From Bacteroides sp. M10 (lineage in GTDB: Bacteria; Bacteroidota; Bacteroidia; Bacteroidales; Bacteroidaceae), in contig NZ_CP060488.1 of assembly GCF_014334015.1 (NCBI RefSeq), positions 5,848,501-5,912,500 on the forward strand: a stretch of DNA of 64,000 nt, written 5' to 3'. Under the pieces are notes generated by a model. It had not been told where the DNA came from. It did not search any database and worked only from the letters and a program-made list of their open reading frames with translations. Below, in pieces: positions 19,465 to 28,662 of the stretch (the stretch's first letter is position 1; the number at the start of each line of letters is the position of its first letter). The position numbers and the translations under genes were made by a program.

Positions 19465-19494
19465 TTGCTTATCCAAAGAATCTTTGTACATTTG
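19465..19494 (+). promoter_or_regulatory. Promoter of the biotin operon
   Basis: TTG at 19465-19467 and TACATTTG at 19487-19494, separated by 19 bp, match the Bacteroidales promoter layout. The expected start near 19501 leaves a 215-nt stretch before the bioB homology begins at 19716. Confidence 0.7.
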
Positions 19495-19526
19495 CCACGT
19501 TCTAACGAGCAAAAGTAAAAAAATCA

Positions 19527-19715
19527 ATGAAGCAACAACGCCACATACAGACCACACGCACTCTTCTTTCCCGCTTTCGCTACTGGGGAAGAAAGAACTA
19601 TGCTGCCTTTGCAAGTATGGGACGCGAATTCCAAATCGGTCATCTGCATACCAATGTAGTGGACGTTGCTCTTCGTAAGCAGAATGCTGCACAAACTATC
19701 CCTTATCATACATTT
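19527..19715 (+). other. Conserved-looking 63-codon leader in frame with bioB-bioA
   Basis: Between the promoter and the BioB homology, an ATG at 19527 opens a frame of 63 codons that runs without a stop into bioB. It encodes a basic, aromatic-rich peptide containing [19 protein letters not shown] and FQIGHL...VVDVALRKQ, which looks like selected protein sequence rather than random leader. Known BioB enzymes do not carry it. From memory, peptides of the type RYWxRKxYAxFxS occur in the 5' regions of other Bacteroidales vitamin genes, but I cannot check this. It could be a leader peptide, a conserved N-terminal extension, or a fragment of a neighbouring gene. Confidence 0.45.
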
Positions 19716-21941
19716 ATGACACTTCAGGAAATCAAAGACCAAGTGTTGGCGGGTATCGACATATCACCCGACCAAGCTGCTTGGCTAGCCAACATGGCTG
19801 ACAGCGAGGCGCTTTATGCCGCCGCGCATGAGATTACCGTCGCGCGTGCTTCGCACGAGTTCGACATGTGTTCCATCATCAACGCCAAGTCCGGCCGATG
19901 TCCGGAAAACTGCAAATGGTGTGCACAATCCTCCCACTACCAGACTAAAGCCGAGATTTACGATCTCCTTCCCGCTGAAGAATGTCTTCGACAGGCCCAA
20001 TACAATGAAGCCCAGGACGTCAACCGATTCTCCCTCGTTACCAGCGGACGAAAACCATCTCCCAAACAGATTACTCAACTTTGCGATACAGTCCACTATA
20101 TGCGTCGACATTCGTCGATTCAACTTTGTGCTTCTCTGGGACTGCTCAATGAAGAAGAATTGCGTTCCCTGCATGAAGCAGGAATCACCCGTTATCACTG
20201 TAATCTGGAAACTGCCCCGTCCTATTTTTCCAAACTCTGCTCTACGCATACGCAAGAACAGAAAGTGGCTACTCTCGATGCAGCCCGTCGTGTAGGCATG
20301 GATATCTGTTGCGGAGGTATCATCGGCATGGGAGAAACGATGGAACAACGGATTGAATTTGCTTTCACCTTGGCAGAACTGAATGTTCAATCCATACCTA
20401 TCAACCTGCTTAGTCCGATTCCGGGAACTCCACTGGAAAACGAGCAGCCTCTAAGCGAAGAAGAAATACTTAAAACCATCGCACTCTTTCGTTTTATCAA
20501 TCCGACCGCTTTTCTGCGTTTTGCCGGAGGACGTTCACAACTTTCTTCCGAAGCGATGCACAAGGCATTATATATCGGAATTAATTCGGCTATCGTAGGC
20601 GACCTATTGACAACACTCGGCTCCAAAGTATCGGAAGACAAAAAGATGATTCAGGAAGAAGGCTATCATTTCGCCGATTCCCAATTTGATCGCGAGCACA
20701 TCTGGCATCCGTACACTTCGACTACCGATCCGCTTCCTGTATATAAAGTGAAACGGGCAGACGGCGCTACCATTACCCTCGAAGACGGACAAACGCTCAT
20801 TGACGGAATGTCTTCCTGGTGGTGTGCAGTGCATGGATATAATCATCCGGTATTGAATCAGGCGGCAAAAGAACAATTAGATAAAATGTCTCATGTCATG
20901 TTCGGGGGACTGACGCATGATCCGGCCATAGAATTGGGGAAATTGTTATTGCCTTTGGTTCCTTCCTCCATGCAGAAAATATTCTATGCAGATTCCGGTT
21001 CGGTAGCCGTAGAAGTGGCACTGAAAATGGCTGTACAATATTGGTATGCAGCAGGAAAACCGGAAAAGAACAATTTCGTGACTATCCGTTCCGGCTATCA
21101 CGGTGATACGTGGAATGCCATGTCTGTATGTGATCCGGTGACGGGTATGCACAGTCTTTTCGGTTCGGCATTGCCTGTACGTTATTTTGTCCCGTCCCCC
21201 ACTTCCCGGTTCGACGGAGAATGGAATCCGGAAGATATACTACCTTTACAAGAGAGGATTGAAAAACATTCAAAAGAGTTGGCGGCGCTTATCCTGGAAC
21301 CGGTGGTACAGGGAGCAGGCGGAATGTGGTTTTATCATCCGCAGTACCTGCGTGAAGCCGAAAAGCTTTGCCGGAAGCACGATGTTCTTCTTATCTTCGA
21401 CGAAATAGCAACAGGATTCGGACGTACCGGCAAACTTTTTGCGTGGGAACACGCCGGAGTAGAACCGGATATAATGTGCATCGGCAAAGCACTGACCGGA
21501 GGATATATGACACTTTCTGCTGTATTGACCAGTAACCGGATAGCAGATACCATCTCCAACCATACACCGGGAGCTTTTATGCACGGACCTACATTTATGG
21601 GGAATCCACTTGCGTGTGCAGTGGCCTGCGCTTCCGTCCGCCTATTACTCGAATCCGGTTGGCAAGAGAATGTAAAACGAATCGAAACTCAACTGAAAGA
21701 AGAACTGGCACCTGCACGGGAATTTCCGGAAGTGGCTGATGTACGAATACTCGGAGCTATCGGAGTCATTGAAATGAAGCGTCCGGTAAATATGGCCTAT
21801 ATGCAACGACGATTTGTGGAAGAAAGAATCTGGGTACGTCCCTTTGGAAAACTGGTATATCTGATGCCGCCTTTCATCATCACTTCGGAACAATTAAGCA
21901 AGCTGACTTCCGGGTTACTTAAAGTTATTCAAAAAAGATGA
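19716..21941 (+). CDS. bioB-bioA: Fused biotin synthase / adenosylmethionine-8-amino-7-oxononanoate aminotransferase
   Basis: A 741-aa two-enzyme protein (from ATG 19716; an in-frame ATG at 19527 would add 63 residues). Residues about 1-315 are BioB, a radical-SAM enzyme inserting sulfur into dethiobiotin: the CPENCKWC cluster motif at 62-69 and the second-cluster region with NLETAP and GxGET are intact. Residues about 325-741 are BioA, a PLP aminotransferase making 7,8-diaminopelargonate from KAPA with [54 protein letters not shown] and PLP-Lys in [11 protein letters not shown]. The two activities are not consecutive (BioD acts between them). This fusion is known in Bacteroides. It is the first gene of the biotin operon. 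Confidence 0.96.
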   Translation: MTLQEIKDQVLAGIDISPDQAAWLANMADSEALYAAAHEITVARASHEFDMCSIINAKSGRCPENCKWCAQSSHYQTKAEIYDLLPAEECLRQAQYNEAQDVNRFSLVTSGRKPSPKQITQLCDTVHYMRRHSSIQLCASLGLLNEEELRSLHEAGITRYHCNLETAPSYFSKLCSTHTQEQKVATLDAARRVGMDICCGGIIGMGETMEQRIEFAFTLAELNVQSIPINLLSPIPGTPLENEQPLSEEEILKTIALFRFINPTAFLRFAGGRSQLSSEAMHKALYIGINSAIVGDLLTTLGSKVSEDKKMIQEEGYHFADSQFDREHIWHPYTSTTDPLPVYKVKRADGATITLEDGQTLIDGMSSWWCAVHGYNHPVLNQAAKEQLDKMSHVMFGGLTHDPAIELGKLLLPLVPSSMQKIFYADSGSVAVEVALKMAVQYWYAAGKPEKNNFVTIRSGYHGDTWNAMSVCDPVTGMHSLFGSALPVRYFVPSPTSRFDGEWNPEDILPLQERIEKHSKELAALILEPVVQGAGGMWFYHPQYLREAEKLCRKHDVLLIFDEIATGFGRTGKLFAWEHAGVEPDIMCIGKALTGGYMTLSAVLTSNRIADTISNHTPGAFMHGPTFMGNPLACAVACASVRLLLESGWQENVKRIETQLKEELAPAREFPEVADVRILGAIGVIEMKRPVNMAYMQRRFVEERIWVRPFGKLVYLMPPFIITSEQLSKLTSGLLKVIQKR

Positions 21942-21982
21942 CAGACAAGAAGGGTATTACCGGATTTTCACCCAAGAATCTG

Positions 21983-22060
21983 TTCCTCGGTGAGCAAAAG
22001 GGTGTTCCTCGGTGAGGAACGGGCCTTTCCTCACCGAGGAAGGATACCTTGGTCGGTGAG
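21983..22060 (+). repeat. Nested inverted/direct repeat in the bioBA-bioF gap
   Basis: In the 221-bp gap, TTCCTCGGTGAGGAA (22005-22019) and its exact reverse complement (22027-22041) form a 15-bp stem with a 7-nt loop. A further direct copy TTCCTCGGTGAG precedes it (21983-21994) and a partial copy GGTCGGTGAG follows (22051-22060), so the stem's 3' arm could pair with either upstream copy. No T-tract follows; processing or alternative pairing is as likely as termination. Confidence 0.7.
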
Positions 22061-22162
22061 AAACTTTCGGAATAGTTCTTCTGATGATAAACATCTTATA
22101 AACAACTGATTACGTTTTCAATCATTCATATATCAAATACTGATTACTTAAAATAATAATTC

Positions 22163-23317
22163 ATGACATTAGAGTATATAAACCAGGAACTCCAGACCTT
22201 GAAAGAGAGAAAGAATTACCGTTCTCTCCCACCGCTAATCCACGAGGGCCGAGATGTTCTGCTGAACGGACAACGAATGTTGAACCTATCTTCTAATGAT
22301 TATCTCGGACTGGCCAATGACATCTCATTGAGGGAGGAATTCTTAAAGACACTCACTCCCGAAACATTCCTGCCTACCTCCTCTTCTTCCCGGTTATTGA
22401 CCGGTAATTTTAGTGACTATCAGAAGCTGGAACAACAGCTAGCCACCATGTTCGGAACGGAAAGTGCACTCATATTCAATAGTGGTTATCACGCCAATAC
22501 AGGAATACTTCCTGCCATTTGCAATACTCATACACTGATTCTTGCTGACAAGCTGGTACATGCAAGCCTGATAGACGGAATTAAATTATCATCAGCTAAA
22601 TGTATCCGGTATCGTCACAATGATATTTCCCAGTTGCAACGACTGATTGCTGAAAATCATAACGCTTATGAGCAGCTTATTATTGTTACCGAAAGTATCT
22701 TCAGCATGGATGGCGATGAAGCTGATCTTCCCGCTCTCATTCAACTCAAAAAGAGTTATTCCCATGTTCTTCTTTATGTAGATGAGGCTCATGCTTTTGG
22801 TGTACGGGGAGAAAAGGGATTAGGATGTGCTGAAGAACAGGACTGTATCAATGATATAGACTTTCTGGTAGGAACATTTGGAAAAGCCATTGCTTCGGCA
22901 GGAGCTTATATCGTCTGCCGACAACTCATTCGGGAATATCTTATCAATAAAATGCGTACGTTTATATTCACCACTGCCCTTCCTCCTATCAATATTCAGT
23001 GGACTTCATGGGTGTTAGAACACCTTTCAGCTTTACAACATAAGAGAACTCACCTGCTACAAATCAGTGAAAAGCTAAAGGTAGCCCTTACAGACAAAGG
23101 ATATAATTGCCCATCGGTGAGCCATATTGTACCTATGATTATAGGAGCCAGTGAAGATACCATATTAAAAGCAGAAGAACTCCAACGCAAAGGATTCTAT
23201 GCGTTGCCCGTCCGTCCGCCTACCGTACCCGACGGAACTTCACGCATCCGTTTCTCACTGACAGCGGACATCACAGAACATGAAATTGACCAACTCATCA
23301 AACTGATAAACGAATGA
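22163..23317 (+). CDS. bioF: 8-amino-7-oxononanoate synthase
   Basis: A 384-aa PLP enzyme of the alpha-oxoamine synthase family that condenses pimeloyl-ACP or -CoA with alanine to give KAPA. Visible motifs: LNLSSNDYLGLA, TSSSSRLLTGNF, FNSGYHANTG, VDEAHAFGVRGEKGLG and the PLP-lysine in GTFGKAIASAGAYI. It ends in a 4-bp ATGA overlap with bioG. It is separated from bioB-bioA by a 221-bp gap with a hairpin, unlike the tight joins further down. Confidence 0.95.
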   Translation: MTLEYINQELQTLKERKNYRSLPPLIHEGRDVLLNGQRMLNLSSNDYLGLANDISLREEFLKTLTPETFLPTSSSSRLLTGNFSDYQKLEQQLATMFGTESALIFNSGYHANTGILPAICNTHTLILADKLVHASLIDGIKLSSAKCIRYRHNDISQLQRLIAENHNAYEQLIIVTESIFSMDGDEADLPALIQLKKSYSHVLLYVDEAHAFGVRGEKGLGCAEEQDCINDIDFLVGTFGKAIASAGAYIVCRQLIREYLINKMRTFIFTTALPPINIQWTSWVLEHLSALQHKRTHLLQISEKLKVALTDKGYNCPSVSHIVPMIIGASEDTILKAEELQRKGFYALPVRPPTVPDGTSRIRFSLTADITEHEIDQLIKLINE

Positions 23318-23964
23318 AGCAGCATTTTATCATAAAGAATAATCAGAAGCATCTATTGCTTTTCTTCGCCGGTTGGGGAATGGACGAAACTCCTTTCCTG
23401 ACCATTCATCCTGCTAATAAGGACTGGATGATTTGCTATGACTACCGTTCATTAACATTTGATGCCAGTTTATTGGAAACCTATTCCCAGATTACACTCA
23501 TCGCCTGGTCGATGGGAGTTTGGGCAGCTTCTCAACTCATAAGGCAGTATCCACATCTGCCTGTTTCCCAAAGTATCGCCATCAACGGTACCCTCTATCC
23601 CATACACGAAACCAAAGGTATTGCTCCCTCTATTTTCGATGGTACATTCCAAGGATTGAACGAACAAACCTTGCAGAAATTTCAAAGAAGAATGTGTGGT
23701 TCAATAGCTGACTATAAAGCTTTTCAAACCGTATCCCCCCAACGTCCGGTTGAAGAACTTAAAGAAGAACTTGCCGCCATACAACAACAATATTTATCAT
23801 TGCCTCCCTCTGATTTTAAATGGCAAAAAGCTATCATAGGAAAAGGCGACCGCATTTTCCTCCCGGATAACCAATATTTGGCATGGGAAAACCAAGTGGA
23901 CTCTCTTGAACAAGTGGAAGCGGCACATTACCAACAGGAGCTTTTTAATACAATACTCATGTAG
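23314..23964 (+). CDS. bioG: Pimeloyl-ACP methyl ester esterase, BioG type
   Basis: A 216-aa protein of the DUF452/BioG family: it begins with LLLFFAGWGMDETPF, has the nucleophile elbow AWSMGVWAA (Ser in W-S-M-G), and conserved NGTLYPIHETKGIAPSIFDGT. BioG hydrolyses the methyl ester of pimeloyl-ACP, ending the BioC-initiated pimelate route, and replaces BioH in organisms lacking it. The start overlaps bioF by 4 bp (ATGA), which points to translational coupling. The order bioF-bioG-bioC-bioD is the classic BioG arrangement. Confidence 0.93.
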   Translation: MKQHFIIKNNQKHLLLFFAGWGMDETPFLTIHPANKDWMICYDYRSLTFDASLLETYSQITLIAWSMGVWAASQLIRQYPHLPVSQSIAINGTLYPIHETKGIAPSIFDGTFQGLNEQTLQKFQRRMCGSIADYKAFQTVSPQRPVEELKEELAAIQQQYLSLPPSDFKWQKAIIGKGDRIFLPDNQYLAWENQVDSLEQVEAAHYQQELFNTILM

Positions 23965-24046
23965 CCGGATACTGATGCATCCATCATTTTAGAATAAAGT
24001 AATTATCATACCATCAGTATATCAGCATATTAAATAAAGATTGATT

Positions 24047-24889
24047 ATGAATAAACGACTAATCGCAGAACGTTTTTCAAAAGCTATCACTACCTATCCA
24101 AAGGAAGCAAACGTGCAACGGCAAATAGCAGATAAAATGATTCGTCTGCTTGCGAAACATATATCTTCTCCCTGCTCGAAAGTGATTGAATTTGGCTGCG
24201 GAACCGGTATTTACTCCCGTATGCTGCTCCAAACCCTCCGCCCGGAAGAGTTATTACTCAATGACCTTTGCCCCGATATGAAATATTGCTGCGAAGACTT
24301 ATTAGAGAAGAAGCAAGTTTCTTTTCTTCCGGGAGATGCCGAGACAGTCTCTTTCCCCACCGAAAGCACACTGATTACTTCCTGCTCCGCCCTGCAATGG
24401 TTCGAGTCACCGGAAAACTTCTTCGAAAGGTGTAATACTCTGCTCGATAATCAGGGTTATTTCGCTTTTAGCACTTTTGGAAAAGAAAACATGAAAGAAA
24501 TACGCGAACTTACCGGCAACGGACTTCCTTATCGTTCACGGGAAGAGCTTGAAGTAGCTTTGTCACCCCATTTTGACATATTATATTCAGAAGAAGAGCT
24601 TATCCCGCTTTCGTTCGAAGACCCGATAAAAGTACTATATCACTTGAAGCAAACCGGAGTCAATGGTTTATCAACGCAATCCTCTCCTGCCGGGAAACAA
24701 GAGAACGATTTGTGTTCATCAGACGACAATTCAAAAAATAATTCTAAGAACAATCTTCCCCAACAGCAGTGGACTCGTCGTGACTTGCAACTCTTCTGTG
24801 AACGTTACACGCAGGAATTTACTCAGGGCACTTCTGTGTCCTTAACATATCACCCTATTTATATCATCGCAAAAAAGAAAAAAGTATGA
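24047..24889 (+). CDS. bioC: Malonyl-ACP O-methyltransferase
   Basis: A 280-aa class I SAM methyltransferase: [16 protein letters not shown] at the N-terminus, motif [24 protein letters not shown], and [13 protein letters not shown]. BioC methylates malonyl-ACP to start pimelate synthesis through the fatty-acid cycle. ATG 24047 is taken as the start; the frame is open two codons further to a TTG. A polar Asn/Ser-rich insert (about residues 210-235, containing NSKNNSKNN) interrupts the C-terminal part and is probably a surface loop. It overlaps bioD by 4 bp. Confidence 0.94.
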   Translation: MNKRLIAERFSKAITTYPKEANVQRQIADKMIRLLAKHISSPCSKVIEFGCGTGIYSRMLLQTLRPEELLLNDLCPDMKYCCEDLLEKKQVSFLPGDAETVSFPTESTLITSCSALQWFESPENFFERCNTLLDNQGYFAFSTFGKENMKEIRELTGNGLPYRSREELEVALSPHFDILYSEEELIPLSFEDPIKVLYHLKQTGVNGLSTQSSPAGKQENDLCSSDDNSKNNSKNNLPQQQWTRRDLQLFCERYTQEFTQGTSVSLTYHPIYIIAKKKKV

Positions 24890-25539
24890 AACAGAATGTA
24901 TATTTCGTAAGCGGCATCGATACGGATGCCGGAAAGAGCTATGCCACCGGCTTTCTAGCTCGTGAATGGAACAAGAACGGGCATCGTACCATCACCCAGA
25001 AATTTATTCAAACGGGAAATGTAGGTCATTCCGAAGATATTGACCTACACCGGCAAATCATGGGAATCCCTTTCACCAAAGAAGACCAAGAGGGACTAAC
25101 CATGCCGGAGATTTTCCCTTATCCCGCCTCTCCGCATCTTGCTTCCCAGCTGGATAACCGTCCCATCGACTTTAATAAAATAAAACGTGCAACCGAAGAA
25201 TTGAGTGAACGGTATGACTCTGTTTTACTCGAAGGAGCAGGCGGCCTTATGGTTCCTCTGACTACCGAACTCTTGACCATTGACTACATTGCTCAAGAGA
25301 AATATCCACTTATCTTTGTTACTTCGGGCAAACTGGGGAGCATCAACCATACCCTGCTTAGTCTCGAAGCAATACAAAAACGCGGCATTATACTAGATAC
25401 CGTATTATATAATTTATACCCTACCGTAGAAGACAAAACGATTCAGAATGATACAATGGAATTTATCCGGACCTGGCTGAAAAAGTATTTTCCGGAAACG
25501 AAGTTTATACTGGTTCCGGAAATAAAAAAGAATCTATAG
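24886..25539 (+). CDS. bioD: ATP-dependent dethiobiotin synthase
   Basis: A 217-aa P-loop enzyme that closes the ureido ring of dethiobiotin from diaminopelargonate, CO2 and ATP. The N-terminal [21 protein letters not shown] carries the P-loop (G-x4-GKS), and [13 protein letters not shown] is the second conserved motif. The start overlaps bioC by 4 bp. It completes the pathway set in this operon (bioC, bioG, bioF, bioA, bioD, bioB), and a terminator follows 50 bp later. Confidence 0.95.
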   Translation: MKQNVYFVSGIDTDAGKSYATGFLAREWNKNGHRTITQKFIQTGNVGHSEDIDLHRQIMGIPFTKEDQEGLTMPEIFPYPASPHLASQLDNRPIDFNKIKRATEELSERYDSVLLEGAGGLMVPLTTELLTIDYIAQEKYPLIFVTSGKLGSINHTLLSLEAIQKRGIILDTVLYNLYPTVEDKTIQNDTMEFIRTWLKKYFPETKFILVPEIKKNL

Positions 25540-25588
25540 AAAAGCAATCACCGACTACTTTCACTCGACAACAATCGTACTCTTTTGT

Positions 25589-25650
25589 GGATTATGGCTA
25601 TCATAAGTAACTTTCACCGGATACATATAGCCATAATCCTTTATTTTTTA
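25589..25650 (+). terminator. Terminator of the biotin operon
   Basis: GGATTATGGCTAT / ATAGCCATAATCC (13-bp arms, 25-nt loop) followed by TTTATTTTTT, 50 bp after the bioD stop. Confidence 0.85.
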
Positions 25651-28005
25651 AACAGTAGTCGAATATTTATCCAAAGCCTTTCTCAATGATCTTTCCGAAA
25701 TTGGTTTAGTCACATAATCGTTACACCCCATCTCTAAGGCCTGTTCCTTATCAGTCCCGAAAGCATAAGCGGTCAAGGCGATGATAGGAATCTCTTTAGA
25801 ATAAGAGCGGATAATGTGGGTTGCTTCCAGTCCATCCATACGCGGCATTTTTACATCCATCAGGATTAAATCCGGTTGGTACTGCTTATACATTTCGATA
25901 GCTTCCACTCCGTCTTTAGCCCAAAGCAATGTATATTCCCTGCCAATCAGATTCTTCAGCAAGATGAAATTGCTCTCTACATCTTCTGCTACCAGAATCT
26001 TCTTAATCTGTTGTACACGATTGACAGTATTTCCTTTAGATTCCACCTTTGTCTCTTTGAAGAATTTACCGAGTTCTCCGGTTTCTTCATAAGGAATTGT
26101 GAAGTAGAAGGTAGAGCCTTTACCCAGTTCGGAAGTCACCCCGATTTCTCCACCGATCTTTTCGATAATCATTTGACAGATAGAGAGCCCTAATCCTGTC
26201 CCTTGCGCAAAAGAGTTCAGTTTGACAAAACGTTCGAAGATACGATCCACCTTTTCCGGTTCTATTCCTATTCCTGTATCTTTCACATACACACGAATAG
26301 CTTTATCCATCCGTTCAAAGCCAAATCGAATTTCCCCCTCATAGGTAAACTTACTCGCATTAGTCAGGAAATTCGTTATCACCTGCATGATGCGGTTCTG
26401 ATCTCCCTCAATGAGCAAATCCTCCTCTTCATTGTCCAAAACAAGAGTTACCCCTTCTTTCACACGTTCTTTATGAACAGCATAAATTGTCCGGCAAACC
26501 TCTCCCAGATTCATTGGACGTTTGATATATTCAAGTGTTCCAGCCTCTATCTTCGATAAATCCAGAATATCATTAATCAATTGCAACAAGATATCCGAAT
26601 TCTGATTGATAATACCCGAATAGAGCTTTTTCTCTTCAGCAGTTTCGGCAGAAGGCAATAATTGGGAGAATCCTACAATAGCATTCAACGGAGTCCGGAT
26701 CTCATGGCTCATGTTAGCAAGAAAAGCACTTTTCAATCTATCGGATTGCTCCGCTTTAATTCTTGCCTTGATTAGTTCCTGCTCAATATTCTGAAGATTA
26801 GTAATATCCCATGAAATGCCAATCAGCAAAGGTTTACGTCCCTCCATCGGTACGAGTGCTTTCAAAGTCTGCACGATACGCGCTTCTCCATTAGCGGACA
26901 GATAAGTTTCCTGCATATCAATACGCTTATGAGTCTGGAGTAATTCCAAATCATCCTTACGGAATTTCTCCGCGTCTCCGTGCACCGGAAATATCTCATA
27001 ATCCGTATGCCCGATAGCTTTAGATGCCGGAATACCCGAATGATCGGCAAATGCCTTATTCCAATATAAATATCTAAGATCATCTTCCGGATCTTTCACA
27101 AACAAATAGACCGGAATATTATTTAAAATGCCATCTAATAACAGATTCAGTTCACGGAGTTCATCGCGTTTCTTGATAACATCGGTAATGTCCTGCGTAA
27201 AGAACCAGGTGAGTTCCTGATTATTTTCACGAATCAGGAAAGTAGATACCTGATGTACTCTCTCCTTCGTATGCCCGTAAGGTATATAAGCCGCCCGATA
27301 AGCCAGACTTCCTTCATGATCGCGTATCACCTGGAGCTTTTGTTCCCATGCCTCCTTGTCGGTCATAGAGACACGCAAATCATATATTTTTTGTGTACCC
27401 AACTCCTGCGTTACACCGTATTCTTCTATAAATTGCTTATTTGCATAAACCAGCGTTCCATCTTCTGCCACAGCAAGAATACTGTCACTCACCTTATCGA
27501 GCACACTTTTAAAAACTTCCAATTGTCTTTGGGTAGCCACTTGTTCCGTTATATCACGGCACATAATCAGCACGTATTCCTCATCCAGCGGAAAAATACG
27601 GTTCTCGTAATAATGGCGTTCACCATTAAAATCCAGTTCGTGATGCGCAGTTGAAACAGTTCCGGTGGTAATAGCATGACGCATATTGGAGTGAATATTC
27701 TGATACGCTTCCGGTGGAACCATATCCTGCATGTGCATCCCTCTAAAATCCTTGTTTGATATTCCTACATGGTTGGTTTCTTCATTGGAAACAACTTCAA
27801 TGCCGACCTCACTCTGATTGAAGACAGTCAGCATATCGGGAAGAGAGTCTAGTATTCTAACAGCATATTTCTCTTTAAAACTGACAGGACGATCGCTATG
27901 CTTCTCATCCCTAAGAACAGAAAGTTCTTTTCTAAGCTGCTCGTTTTCTTTTTTAAGTGCTTCTAACTGTTCTAGTAATGCTTCTTTGCTTTGTTCGATG
28001 CTCAT
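25648..28005 (-). CDS. Hybrid sensor histidine kinase with three PAS domains and a receiver domain
   Basis: A 785-aa soluble kinase, no membrane segment. Order: coiled coil (residues 3-35), PAS 1 (about 48-155, ending VLIMCRDITEQ), PAS 2 (about 163-275), PAS 3 (about 285-405), HisKA with FLANMSHEIRTPLNAIVGF (His near 434), HATPase (FLTNASKF; KDTGIGIEPE; GTGLGLSICQM) and a C-terminal receiver (KILVAEDVESN ... LILMDVKMPRMDG with phospho-Asp; KP in YVTKPIS). The signal is cytoplasmic and unknown. A -7 element at 28037-28044 and a 14-bp inverted repeat framing it suggest its own, regulated promoter. It lies downstream of the carboxylase operon. Confidence 0.93.
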   Translation of the reverse strand: MSIEQSKEALLEQLEALKKENEQLRKELSVLRDEKHSDRPVSFKEKYAVRILDSLPDMLTVFNQSEVGIEVVSNEETNHVGISNKDFRGMHMQDMVPPEAYQNIHSNMRHAITTGTVSTAHHELDFNGERHYYENRIFPLDEEYVLIMCRDITEQVATQRQLEVFKSVLDKVSDSILAVAEDGTLVYANKQFIEEYGVTQELGTQKIYDLRVSMTDKEAWEQKLQVIRDHEGSLAYRAAYIPYGHTKERVHQVSTFLIRENNQELTWFFTQDITDVIKKRDELRELNLLLDGILNNIPVYLFVKDPEDDLRYLYWNKAFADHSGIPASKAIGHTDYEIFPVHGDAEKFRKDDLELLQTHKRIDMQETYLSANGEARIVQTLKALVPMEGRKPLLIGISWDITNLQNIEQELIKARIKAEQSDRLKSAFLANMSHEIRTPLNAIVGFSQLLPSAETAEEKKLYSGIINQNSDILLQLINDILDLSKIEAGTLEYIKRPMNLGEVCRTIYAVHKERVKEGVTLVLDNEEEDLLIEGDQNRIMQVITNFLTNASKFTYEGEIRFGFERMDKAIRVYVKDTGIGIEPEKVDRIFERFVKLNSFAQGTGLGLSICQMIIEKIGGEIGVTSELGKGSTFYFTIPYEETGELGKFFKETKVESKGNTVNRVQQIKKILVAEDVESNFILLKNLIGREYTLLWAKDGVEAIEMYKQYQPDLILMDVKMPRMDGLEATHIIRSYSKEIPIIALTAYAFGTDKEQALEMGCNDYVTKPISERSLRKALDKYSTTV

Positions 28006-28010
28006 GATGT

Positions 28011-28081
28011 AACGGGGTAAATACGTACTTATCTGCCAAAAGTAAATATTTTTTTGAATAAAAGCATGTATTTACCCCGTT
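28011..28081. repeat. 14-bp inverted repeat flanking the hybrid-kinase promoter
   Basis: AACGGGGTAAATAC (28011-28024) and GTATTTACCCCGTT (28068-28081) are perfect inverted copies 43 bp apart; the kinase -7 element (28037-28044) lies between them. The layout suggests a bipartite operator rather than a terminator, since the arm spacing is large. Confidence 0.65.
28037..28044 (-). promoter_or_regulatory. -7 promoter element (TACTTTTG) of the hybrid kinase
   Basis: TACTTTTG on the minus strand fits TAnnTTTG and lies 31 bp before the kinase ATG. Confidence 0.6.
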
Positions 28082-28093
28082 TTTTTCAAAGAA

Positions 28094-28618
28094 TTACTCA
28101 ATTACCATAATCCTGTCGTTCAATCCCACCTTCATGCCATCTTCCACGAATACTTCTTTCACAACTCCATCCGTCACCGAACGTATCTCATTCTCCATTT
28201 TCATCGCCACCAATACACAAAGCGGATCACCCCGCTTCACGAGATCTCCCTTCTTTACATACGTCTTCAGGATAACTCCCGGCATCGGTGCCTGTACCAC
28301 CTGACGCCCTACGGATTCAGCAGCAGTGCGGGCATTATGTATCTTCTCCATTTCTCCCTGCAATTCAATCTGATAAAGCTCCCCTTTATTCATAATCGTA
28401 TATGAATTATTGGAAGAAGGAGAAATCTGCACTCCATGCGAGTGATGATCGATGATGATCGAATGGATAGAGTCGCCACCCATGTTATAATCGACCTCAT
28501 ATATCTTACCATTGACTGCAATCTTCTTGATTGGTCCGTCCTCCAGAATCTCCACCTTATATTCACTGTCCGGCATATCCTGGAGCTTGGCATAATATGT
28601 AGCTAATGTTGTACCCAT
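28094..28618 (-). CDS. Biotin carboxyl carrier subunit of an acyl-CoA carboxylase/decarboxylase
   Basis: A 174-aa protein whose C-terminal 75 residues form a biotinyl domain: VQAPMPGVILKTYVKKGDLVKRGDPLCVLVAMKMENEI, with the biotinylated Lys in AMKM. The N-terminal part (SEYKVEILEDGPIKKIAVNGKIYEVD) is the linker seen in methylmalonyl-CoA decarboxylase and propionyl-CoA carboxylase carriers. ATG 28616-28618 is the start; the frame is open to an upstream TTG only. It is the third gene after the carboxyltransferase and biotin carboxylase subunits. Biotin made by the adjacent operon would be attached here. Confidence 0.94.
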   Translation of the reverse strand: MGTTLATYYAKLQDMPDSEYKVEILEDGPIKKIAVNGKIYEVDYNMGGDSIHSIIIDHHSHGVQISPSSNNSYTIMNKGELYQIELQGEMEKIHNARTAAESVGRQVVQAPMPGVILKTYVKKGDLVKRGDPLCVLVAMKMENEIRSVTDGVVKEVFVEDGMKVGLNDRIMVIE

Positions 28619-28662
28619 AACCAATTCCGTTATTTTTTAATTTTTAATTCTCAATTTTCAAT

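Noticed and set aside
22005..22041. Rho-independent terminator ending the bioB-bioA transcript
   Set aside because: The stem is strong but lacks a T-tract on the plus strand, and a separate promoter for bioF was not found; annotated as a repeat of unknown role instead.
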